Shown here piece by piece: positions 1 through 5,162 of a stretch of DNA of 5,383 bases. The stretch is taken from the NCBI GenBank assembly GCA_934277495.1, contig CAKQUI010000132.1:1-5383 (forward strand). Direction: 5' to 3'. The number at the start of each line of letters is the position of its first letter. Positions within the stretch are counted from its first letter, which is position 1. The DNA comes from an uncultured Clostridia bacterium (lineage in GTDB: Bacteria; Bacillota; Clostridia; Peptostreptococcales; Anaerovoracaceae). A program made the translations under genes and the position numbers. The notes below the pieces were generated by a model. It saw nothing but the letters and a program-made list of their open reading frames with translations. It had not been told where the DNA came from and did no database searches.

Positions 1-113
1 CATTCACGCTCTGTCTTGCACTCGGTTATGAAGGCCTTGTATCCTTCGCAGAAATCGAAGATCTGCTCTTTATATCTGTCGTCGTATTTCTTCCATGCTG
101 TTTTTCTTTCCAT
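1..113 (-). CDS. M18 family aminopeptidase, N-terminal fragment (runs off the left edge)
   Basis: Only the first 37 codons are present. The peptide begins MERKTAWKKYDD, followed by a stretch containing FCEGYKAFITECKTERE. From memory of the family, this matches the opening of clostridial M18 (aminopeptidase I / LAP4-like) zinc metallopeptidases, which are cytoplasmic enzymes that remove N-terminal residues from peptides. The metal ligands lie further on, outside the window, so activity cannot be judged. The ATG at 113 is preceded by AAGGAG (minus strand, 122-127) at 8 nt, a good ribosome binding site that fixes the start. The gene follows the radical SAM gene on the same strand after 100 bp with no convincing terminator, so it may be co-transcribed. 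Identification is from a short N-terminus only. Confidence 0.72.
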   Translation of the reverse strand, partial: MERKTAWKKYDDRYKEQIFDFCEGYKAFITECKTERE

Positions 114-213
114 GTTCTATTCTCCTTTTCAGGCCTGCACCTGTATTTTATGCTTTTGTATCTATTATTGAATACTTCACTGTATACGATACGTTTCAGC
201 CTCTTCGAAACGC

Positions 214-2010
214 TTACTTTTCATTATATTTCCCATAACATCGGCTGTCAATCTCTATCATTCTCGCATTGCCGTGCATCGGATCCCGCTCTGAATAATC
301 GAAGAGCAGGTATTTTCCCGACAGGTTCTCAAGATGAGTGGTCCGTCTGAGCATCCGTATATCTGCCCCTTCATACGCTGCACCGCTGAGATATCTGTGT
401 TCCTCTGACTCCGCCCTGTAGAAAGCCGCTGCAAAGGCCTTGTCCACGCTGCTTTCTCCGAAAAATCCCGGCCTGTTCTTCACGTTGTCCCTGAGATAAT
501 AGTCGCATATCAGTTCCTCCATGAAATCACCGGAGTCTGCATCTTTCTCTTCATATATATGCTCTGCAAAGTCCAGGAAGATCTCGTACCTGCTGTTTCT
601 GGAAAGGTTCACCATGTCCAGTCTGCGCTGTGCATACCAGTCTGAAAGCTGGCGGAACATCTCGAAGGGCGACGTGTAAAGTCCAAGCAGCTTTTCCAGC
701 GATCTTTCGAACTGTCCGCTGTTATAGTACACATCCACCATCTCCTCTACGCCCTTGAGCATTATCAGCTCTTCATATGATATCCAGCTGGTGGACAGGA
801 TTTCATACGGAGGATAGCTCCTGTAGACCATGCCGTACTGCCGGCTTTTCTCCTCCATGGCGGTACCTTTCAGTATCTTCAGGAATCCCAGCTGCAGCTG
901 CTCAGGACGCATATCGAACACATCGTCAAAAGAGGCTGCGAAGCTTCTCAGATCTTCATAAGGCAGTCCTGCTATGAGATCAAGGTGTATGTGTATGTTA
1001 CCGGCCTGACGTATCCTGCTTACGACGCTGCGGACTTTTGAAGTGTCCATGGTCCTGTTGATAGCCTTCAGCGTCTCCGGGTTCGTGGTCTGTATGCCTG
1101 CCTCGAACTGTATCTGCCCAGGTCTCAGCTCTGCCAAAAAGCCAAGTTCATCATCGGTGAGCAGGTCTGCTGCTATCTCGAAGTGGAAATTAGTCACTCC
1201 GTTGTCATTGTCTTTTATGAACTGCCATATATCCATGGCATGTCTGTGATCGCAGTTGAATGTCCTGTCGATGAACTTCACCTGCGGCACGTTCCTGTCA
1301 AGGAAAAATTTAAGTTCCGCTTTGACCTTATCCGTATCACGCAGCCTCAGCCGCTTGTCCACAGAGGAAAGGCAGTAGCTGCATCTGTATGGGCAGCCCC
1401 TGCTGCTCTCGTAATATACGATCCTGCTGCTGAACTCCGAAAGATCTCTGTAAGGAAACGGCACCTGCGAAAGATCAAGAGGCGCTGACCTCTCATTGAT
1501 ACATATATTGCCGTTTTCATCTCTGTATGCTATACCGGCGGTCTCTGCAAGCCTGCCGTATAACAGTATCGTTTCTGTACCATTCTGCTTATTGCTCCTG
1601 CTGTATGCTGATATTATGCTGCCGAAGCTGCGTTCCCCTTCTCCCGACATTATTCCCCGGATGAAAGGAAATTTTACCATCGTATCATGTTCATGGAAAG
1701 AGACTTCCGGTCCTCCGAGCCATATGTCAAGGTCAGGTCTTACCTTTGATATATCTTCTGCCAGGGATACAGTCTGGCTTATGTTCCAGATATAGCATGA
1801 CATAAAAAGCACGTCGGGCTTCTTGTCGAATATATCCGCCAGTACCTTGTCAGGCGGCTGGTTTATCGTATATTCTGCTATCTCAGTCACGTTATCTTCG
1901 TCGTTTCCCGGTGCACTGGCCTGCATGCTGTCTGCCCATGCCTTGAGACTGTAGACTGCAAGATTCGAGTGTATATATTTGGAATTGAGTGTCGTCAGAA
2001 GAAATTTCAT
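214..2010 (-). CDS. B12-binding-domain radical SAM protein (DUF4080-type), function unknown
   Basis: A 598-residue cytoplasmic iron-sulfur enzyme. Residues about 1-135 form a cobalamin-binding-like Rossmann region with YIHSNLAVYSLK near the start, SCYIWN near residue 71, LGGPEVS at 98-104 and SGEGE at 122-126. I see no classical DxHxxG motif for base-off cobalamin. The radical SAM core starts at RGCPYRCSYC with C206, C210 and C213 as [4Fe-4S] ligands, and continues through FEAGIQTTN and HIHLDLIAGLPYED. About 200 further residues form a C-terminal domain resembling DUF4080. The family's substrate is not known to me. The frame stays open to an ATG at 2055, which would add 15 polar residues (MQKHDKTTETEHIKQ). 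I chose 2010 because family members start at MKxLLTTLNxKYIHSN. Both starts have weak ribosome binding sites: GGAG at 12 nt for 2010 and GGCGG at 13 nt for 2055. The upstream neighbour is the MGMT-like gene, and the two are probably co-transcribed. Confidence 0.9.
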   Translation of the reverse strand: MKFLLTTLNSKYIHSNLAVYSLKAWADSMQASAPGNDEDNVTEIAEYTINQPPDKVLADIFDKKPDVLFMSCYIWNISQTVSLAEDISKVRPDLDIWLGGPEVSFHEHDTMVKFPFIRGIMSGEGERSFGSIISAYSRSNKQNGTETILLYGRLAETAGIAYRDENGNICINERSAPLDLSQVPFPYRDLSEFSSRIVYYESSRGCPYRCSYCLSSVDKRLRLRDTDKVKAELKFFLDRNVPQVKFIDRTFNCDHRHAMDIWQFIKDNDNGVTNFHFEIAADLLTDDELGFLAELRPGQIQFEAGIQTTNPETLKAINRTMDTSKVRSVVSRIRQAGNIHIHLDLIAGLPYEDLRSFAASFDDVFDMRPEQLQLGFLKILKGTAMEEKSRQYGMVYRSYPPYEILSTSWISYEELIMLKGVEEMVDVYYNSGQFERSLEKLLGLYTSPFEMFRQLSDWYAQRRLDMVNLSRNSRYEIFLDFAEHIYEEKDADSGDFMEELICDYYLRDNVKNRPGFFGESSVDKAFAAAFYRAESEEHRYLSGAAYEGADIRMLRRTTHLENLSGKYLLFDYSERDPMHGNARMIEIDSRCYGKYNEK

Positions 2011-2077
2011 CTGCTTTATATGCTCCGTTTCTGTCGTTTTATCATGTTTTTGCATGGTGCATGGATATCCGCCGTCA

Positions 2078-2389
2078 TCATATCTGTTCCCACCGGCATT
2101 TTTTCATATCCACATGGGTATCATCCTTCATCGTCACGCCTTCTTCAAGAAGAAGCCTGCGCTGCTCATACCATCCGGGCACAAGCCTTCCTGAATGGTC
2201 CACTACTCTGTGGCAGGGGTATTCTCCGTAATACTGAGACATACTCATGACTTTGCCTACGAGCCTCGCATTTTTCTTTCTTCCTATGAGCTCAGCGATC
2301 TGACCGTATGAGGCTACTTTTCCCGCCGGTATCTCCTCCACCACTGACAGTATCTCGTATATGAGTTTTTCATTCATCACACTGCTCAT
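2078..2389 (-). CDS. MGMT-family one-domain methylated-DNA-protein cysteine methyltransferase-like protein
   Basis: A 103-residue protein consisting only of the C-terminal DNA-binding and catalytic domain of O6-alkylguanine-DNA alkyltransferases. The RNase H-like N-terminal domain of the usual 160-180 aa enzymes is absent. EIPAGKVASYGQIA (19-32) is the start of the helix-turn-helix region, R42 in NARLVG is the arginine finger, and PCHRVV (58-63) carries the acceptor cysteine C59. Aligning by eye to human MGMT, the conserved hinge Asn (N137) is a serine here and the GNYSGG substrate lid is shortened to VPGW. These features resemble alkyltransferase-like (ATL) proteins, although ATLs carry Trp in place of Cys. 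Direct repair of O6-alkylguanine is therefore likely but not certain. The start at 2389 is set by AAAGGTGA (2395-2402) at 5 nt. The frame also reaches an ATG at 2437, but that codon has no ribosome binding site and overlaps the predicted transcription start. Confidence 0.87.
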   Translation of the reverse strand: MSSVMNEKLIYEILSVVEEIPAGKVASYGQIAELIGRKKNARLVGKVMSMSQYYGEYPCHRVVDHSGRLVPGWYEQRRLLLEEGVTMKDDTHVDMKKCRWEQI

Positions 2390-2394
2390 CGCTG

Positions 2395-2402
2395 TCACCT
2401 TT
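2395..2402 (-). promoter_or_regulatory. Ribosome binding site deciding the MGMT-like gene start
   Basis: The minus strand reads AAAGGTGA, complementary to the 3' end of 16S rRNA, 5 nt before the ATG at 2389. The in-frame ATG further upstream at 2437 has only an A/T-rich promoter-like sequence before it. This supports the 103-residue form of the protein. Confidence 0.7.
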
Positions 2403-2440
2403 CCGTATGCCGCACCTGCAGCAGCTGTTCTTTCCATATT

Positions 2441-2469
2441 ATTCTATTATACTATCAGTGTCATGTCAA
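2441..2469 (-). promoter_or_regulatory. Sigma-A-type promoter of the MGMT-like / radical SAM unit
   Basis: On the minus strand, a perfect -35 TTGACA (2469-2464) is followed after 17 nt by TAGAAT (2446-2441), a 5-of-6 match to the -10 consensus. Transcription would begin near 2434, giving a leader of roughly 45 nt before the ATG at 2389. A TATAAT at 2451-2446 lies only 12 nt from the same -35, which is too close to pair with it. The promoter faces away from the permease gene, so the intergenic region is divergent. Confidence 0.68.
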
Positions 2470-2501
2470 AAATTCAAATTAGTTGCACTATTAATGCAGC
2501 A

Positions 2502-2515
2502 CTGTAAAAATACAG
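2502..2515. promoter_or_regulatory. Palindrome CTGTA-AAAA-TACAG, candidate operator for the permease gene
   Basis: Perfect 5-bp arms CTGTA (2502-2506) and TACAG (2511-2515) flank AAAA. The element covers the -35 position and the start of the spacer of the proposed permease promoter, where a repressor would block RNA polymerase. It lies 33 bp from the -35 of the divergent gene. The TGTAnnnnTACA pattern is generic and no regulator gene is present in the window, so the binding protein is unknown and the site itself is inference. Confidence 0.35.
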
Positions 2516-2531
2516 CTGGTAGTGTTATACT
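2503..2531 (+). promoter_or_regulatory. Probable promoter of the GntP-family permease gene
   Basis: TATACT at 2526-2531 matches the -10 consensus at 5 of 6 positions. The best-spaced -35 is TGTAAA (2503-2508, 17-nt spacer), only a 3-of-6 match, so the promoter may be weak or need help. A start near 2538 would give a leader of about 49 nt. TATAGT at 2545-2550 is a weaker alternative -10. Confidence 0.4.
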
Positions 2532-2586
2532 GATTTCAGGGTTTTATAGTCAGATTTATTTATATTTACGAAAGGAAGTCTCTGAA

Positions 2587-3894
2587 ATGGACGCAACAGT
2601 AATCATTTCCGGTCTTGGCGTTTTCGGTGCGCTGGCGGGGATGGCAATCTTGATCTTCAAACGTGTTTCACCGATAATAATAGGGCCGCTGGCTGCGATA
2701 CTTGTATGCCTGACCGGTCACATCCCTCTCTTCAAGGGAATAACCGAAACATATCTTTCGGGAGTCGCAGGATTCTTCACCTCATACTTCCTGGTGTTCC
2801 TGCTTGGCAACATCTTCGGCAACATATATCAGAATTCCGGTGCTGCTGCCAAGATAGGTTCTATCATATCAAAAAAATGCGGCCCGAAGAACTGCATGCT
2901 GGCATGCATGGCTTCTGCAGCTATACTGAGCTACGGCGGCATCAACAGCTTCGTCATCATATTCTCGGTATATCCTATAGCACTGAAGCTTTTCGAAGAA
3001 GCTGATATCCCTACATACCTGCTTCCCGGTATAGTATGCGGAGGTATGTGGACATTTGCTATGACAGGTCCGTTCACACCTCAGATACCTAACCTGGTAT
3101 CCATGGACTACCTGGGCACACCGTCATATGCAGGACTTTTCCCAAGTCTTACCGGTGCCGCTGCAATGGTGATACTCATCCTGGTTTACATGAACCGTGA
3201 AGCCAAAAAAGCACGTCTGAGAGGCGAGCATTTCCAGTGGCCGGAAAATGTAAAGAGGGTCGAAGACGATGATAAATCACCTAACGGGTTCATTTCCATA
3301 ATCCCTATAGCAGTCGTGCTCATCACCTTCAATGTCACTGACCTTGATATAGTTGTATGCCTGCTTATAGGCGTATTGCTGGCGCTTATCCTGTTCTACA
3401 GATACCTGCCTAAGACCGAAATGCTGGAAATGTTCAACTCGGCTGCCAGATCATCAGTTATAATAATCATAAATACAGCTATCATCGTAGGATTCGGTTC
3501 TGTTGTCAAAGGTACTCCGTTCTTCGAGTTCGCTACACACCTGCTGGAAACTTCAGACGCCAACCCGTATATCGTGGCTGCTGTAGGCTCAAATATATTC
3601 GCAGGTATACTGGGATCGGCTTCAGGCGGTATATCGCTGATGTACGAAACACTGAAAGATACCTTCATGAACTATGCGGCACATGGATACAATCTGGAAT
3701 ACATACACAGACTCTGTGCCGATGGCTGCGGCGGTCTTGACTCACTGCCATGGAACGGCTCCATAGTTTCCGTATTCGCAGTCTGCAATACCACACACAA
3801 GCTGTCATACAAGTACAATTTCGTGACATGCCTTGTGATACCTATCGCCTGCACGTTCCTGATAGCACTGCCTATATGTATCATCACAGGATAG
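2587..3894 (+). CDS. GntP-family permease (gluconate/carboxylate:H+ symporter type)
   Basis: A 435-residue integral membrane transporter of the cytoplasmic membrane with about 11-12 hydrophobic segments by eye, including 4-24, 27-45, 60-82, 103-132, 142-162, 183-203, 234-272, 288-306, 326-348 and 411-433. A charged cytoplasmic-type loop lies at 203-232. Conserved-looking polar re-entrant motifs are LSYGGINSFVIIF (114-126), TGPFTPQIPN (160-169), GILGSASGGIS (340-350) and GGLDSLPWNG (382-391) followed by THK. These are characteristic of the GntP family, which imports gluconate, other sugar acids or 3-hydroxybutyrate with protons. The substrate cannot be assigned here because no kinase, dehydratase or dehydrogenase lies alongside. 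The start at 2587 follows AAAGGAAG (2571-2578) at 8 nt. The frame is open 60 codons further upstream to 2407, but that extension crosses both promoters and would overlap the divergent gene. The gene stands alone between a divergent and a convergent neighbour. Confidence 0.9.
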   Translation: MDATVIISGLGVFGALAGMAILIFKRVSPIIIGPLAAILVCLTGHIPLFKGITETYLSGVAGFFTSYFLVFLLGNIFGNIYQNSGAAAKIGSIISKKCGPKNCMLACMASAAILSYGGINSFVIIFSVYPIALKLFEEADIPTYLLPGIVCGGMWTFAMTGPFTPQIPNLVSMDYLGTPSYAGLFPSLTGAAAMVILILVYMNREAKKARLRGEHFQWPENVKRVEDDDKSPNGFISIIPIAVVLITFNVTDLDIVVCLLIGVLLALILFYRYLPKTEMLEMFNSAARSSVIIIINTAIIVGFGSVVKGTPFFEFATHLLETSDANPYIVAAVGSNIFAGILGSASGGISLMYETLKDTFMNYAAHGYNLEYIHRLCADGCGGLDSLPWNGSIVSVFAVCNTTHKLSYKYNFVTCLVIPIACTFLIALPICIITG

Positions 3895-3920
3895 AGGCAT
3901 ATCATAGGCAGCAGGACCAG

Positions 3921-3962
3921 TCTGATGTATATCTTCAGATATGAGTTTTACAAAACATCAGA
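3921..3962 (+). repeat. Nested inverted repeat downstream of the permease gene
   Basis: The outer arms TCTGATGT (3921-3928) and ACATCAGA (3955-3962) are a perfect 8-bp match. Inside, ATATC-TTCA-GATAT (3929-3942) forms a second stem directly adjacent to the outer left arm, leaving 3943-3954 unpaired. It begins 26 nt after the permease stop codon, so it would sit in the 3' untranslated RNA. It has no clear U-tract after the outer stem and is not a classical terminator. A role in mRNA 3'-end stability is possible but is inference. Confidence 0.4.
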
Positions 3963-3979
3963 TGCGATATATTTCATAC

Positions 3980-4030
3980 AAAAAAATTGACCGTTGCTCA
4001 TAACTTTATGAGTCACGGTCATTTATTTAT
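3980..4030. terminator. Bidirectional intrinsic terminator between the permease and HAD phosphatase genes
   Basis: The stem TGACCGT (3988-3994) pairs with ACGGTCA (4015-4021). After a small internal loop with one possible G-U pair, CTCATA pairs with TATGAG around a tight loop near 4003-4006. On the plus strand the stem is followed by ATTTATTTAT. On the minus strand it is followed by AA and then seven T (complement of the A-run 3980-3986). It can therefore end the permease transcript and, more strongly, the convergent HAD transcript. Confidence 0.8.
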
Positions 4031-4041
4031 CTGAAACAAAG

Positions 4042-4079
4042 CAAAGCCCGCTGCTGTCATCATACAGCGGACAGCTTTG
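4042..4079. terminator. Second GC-rich hairpin at the 3' end of the HAD phosphatase gene
   Basis: CAAAGC (4042-4047) pairs with GCTTTG (4074-4079). Directly inside, CCGCTG (4048-4053) pairs with CAGCGG (4065-4070), leaving a 3-nt bulge ACA on one side and an 11-nt loop. It begins 9 nt after the HAD stop codon. On the minus strand it is followed by the interrupted T-rich run CTTTGTTTC, and on the plus strand by TATTTTCTTC. It probably works together with the stronger hairpin just downstream. Its efficiency alone is uncertain. Confidence 0.5.
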
Positions 4080-4088
4080 ATATTTTCT

Positions 4089-4922
4089 TCATTCATAGTC
4101 TGTGCACTGTTCTGTATCCCCGGCCGGTGATGCAGAAGTGCTGCTTTTCAGCACCGGTATCTCACCTACTCCACCAAGCACCAGTCTCGGACGATAAGGG
4201 AATTTCTTTATTTCCTCACGATCTGTCACTCCTGACAGTACCAGCACCGTGTCGAGACCTGATTCTATGCCTGCTACTATATCGGTGTCCATCCTGTCTC
4301 CTATTATAGCGGCTTCATCGGAATGGACTCCAAGTATCCTAAGGCCTGTCCTCATCATCAGCGGATTAGGCTTGCCTACGAAGTATGCTGACTTTCCGGT
4401 AGCCATCTCTATCGGTGATACCATAGCTCTGCAGGCCGGTATGATACCCTCCTCCGACGGTCCTGTAACGTCGCTGTTCGTGCCTATCAGTCTTGCTCCG
4501 TGGTTCACGAACCTGACTGCTTTAAGGATATTCTCATAGGTGTATGTATTACCTTCACCTACGATAACGAAATCCGGATCCACATCGTTTATAGATATGC
4601 CTTCATCATAGAGGGCTGTTATCAGTCCCGGACCGCCTATAACGTATGCACTGCTGCCCGGCGCCTGGCTGCTTATGAATCTTGCAGTGGCAAGAGCACT
4701 GGTATAGAAATGATCCTCCTTGATATCGAGCCCCATCCTTGCCAGCTTCTGCTGCAGCTCCTTCGGTGATCTTTCCGAGGAATTCGTCAGGAACAGGAAA
4801 TCCTTGTCCTCTGAATACAGCCATTCCACGAATTCCTTTACTCCCGGCAGCAGACGATTACCGTGATAGATGACACCGTCCATATCGCATATAAAACCTT
4901 TTTTATTTCTCAGTTCTTCCAT
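4089..4922 (-). CDS. HAD-IIA family (NagD-like) hydrolase, probable phosphatase
   Basis: A 277-residue cytoplasmic haloacid-dehalogenase-superfamily enzyme that removes phosphate through an aspartyl intermediate. Motif I is DMDGVIY with nucleophile D13 and acid/base D15. Motif II is LTNSS (45-49). The motif III lysine is K184 in GKPNP (183-187). Motif IV is GDRMDTD with D209 and D214 as Mg2+ ligands. The C2-type cap lies between motifs II and III and includes GTNSD (147-151). This arrangement defines the HAD-IIA group, whose members act on sugar phosphates, nucleotides or p-nitrophenyl phosphate; the true substrate is not predictable here. The last 19 residues (from about 259) form a polar Ser/Thr-rich tail beyond the usual domain end. 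AAGGAGGT (4932-4939) sits 9 nt before the ATG, and an out-of-frame ATG in between stops quickly. The gene appears monocistronic, with terminators on both sides. Confidence 0.92.
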   Translation of the reverse strand: MEELRNKKGFICDMDGVIYHGNRLLPGVKEFVEWLYSEDKDFLFLTNSSERSPKELQQKLARMGLDIKEDHFYTSALATARFISSQAPGSSAYVIGGPGLITALYDEGISINDVDPDFVIVGEGNTYTYENILKAVRFVNHGARLIGTNSDVTGPSEEGIIPACRAMVSPIEMATGKSAYFVGKPNPLMMRTGLRILGVHSDEAAIIGDRMDTDIVAGIESGLDTVLVLSGVTDREEIKKFPYRPRLVLGGVGEIPVLKSSTSASPAGDTEQCTDYE

Positions 4923-4984
4923 ATATCCATTACCTCCTTCGAATGAATCTCTTTCTTTTCTTCTCCATTGTTCTTTACACTTTT

Positions 4985-4990
4985 ATGATA
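4985..4990 (-). promoter_or_regulatory. Candidate -10 element of the HAD phosphatase gene
   Basis: The minus strand reads TATCAT, a 5-of-6 match to the -10 consensus. No recognisable -35 lies 16-18 nt upstream (the sequence there is TTTTTG-like). Transcription would start near 4978, leaving a leader of about 55 nt. The poor -35 and the inverted repeat just upstream suggest regulated expression, which is inference. Confidence 0.35.
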
Positions 4991-5001
4991 CAGCTTCATT
5001 G

Positions 5002-5039
5002 TTAACACAAAAAGCATTGCTGTGTTAAATTTATGTTAA
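5002..5039. promoter_or_regulatory. TTAACACA inverted repeat plus extra half-site, candidate operator
   Basis: TTAACACA (5002-5009) and TGTGTTAA (5021-5028) are perfect 8-bp inverted arms 11 nt apart. The left arm overlaps an 8-bp palindrome TGTTAACA (5000-5007), and another TGTTAA occurs at 5034-5039. Copies of TGTTAA therefore begin at 5000, 5023 and 5034, about two and one helical turns apart. The element sits just upstream of the candidate -10 of the HAD gene, in the position expected for a regulator. TTGTTAAC half-sites are reminiscent of redox-sensing Rex sites, but the full Rex consensus is not met. Confidence 0.4.
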
Positions 5040-5073
5040 ACAGCCTGCTGCCTGCTTATACACTCTATGATGC

Positions 5074-5124
5074 AAAAAACCGAAGACCCGGCACGGTTCC
5101 TATCCCTGTGCCGGGTCTTCGGTT
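5074..5124 (-). terminator. Strong intrinsic terminator of nifJ
   Basis: A perfect 17-bp GC-rich stem is formed by 5078-5094 and 5108-5124 (core ACCGAAGACCCGGCAC) around a 13-nt loop. On the minus strand it runs straight into six T (complement of A 5074-5079). It lies 38 nt after the nifJ stop codon. On the plus strand no U-tract follows, so it acts in one direction and insulates the HAD gene from nifJ transcription. Confidence 0.9.
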
Positions 5125-5162
5125 AAAACTATCAAAGAAGAGTTTACATCGTCATAATACGA

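Noticed and set aside
192..212. CGTTTC/GAAACG hairpin after the radical SAM gene as a terminator
   Set aside because: The stem is only 6 bp with a 9-nt loop, overlaps the boundary of the stop codon region, and has no T-run on the minus strand.
150..350. Plus-strand 66-codon open frame
   Set aside because: It is mostly antisense to the 3' end of the radical SAM gene and shows no domain or good ribosome binding site.
1183..1488. Plus-strand 101-codon open frame
   Set aside because: It lies wholly antisense within the radical SAM gene, has no recognisable domain, and is a shadow of that coding sequence. Other open frames inside the permease and HAD genes were rejected for the same reason.
2446..2469. 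TTGACA with TATAAT as the minus-strand promoter pair
   Set aside because: The spacer is only 12 nt; TAGAAT at 17 nt is the workable partner.
2407..2586. 60-codon upstream extension of the permease reading frame
   Set aside because: It crosses both proposed promoters, lacks a ribosome binding site and overlaps the divergent promoter region; MDATVIISG at 2587 with AAAGGAAG is the expected start.
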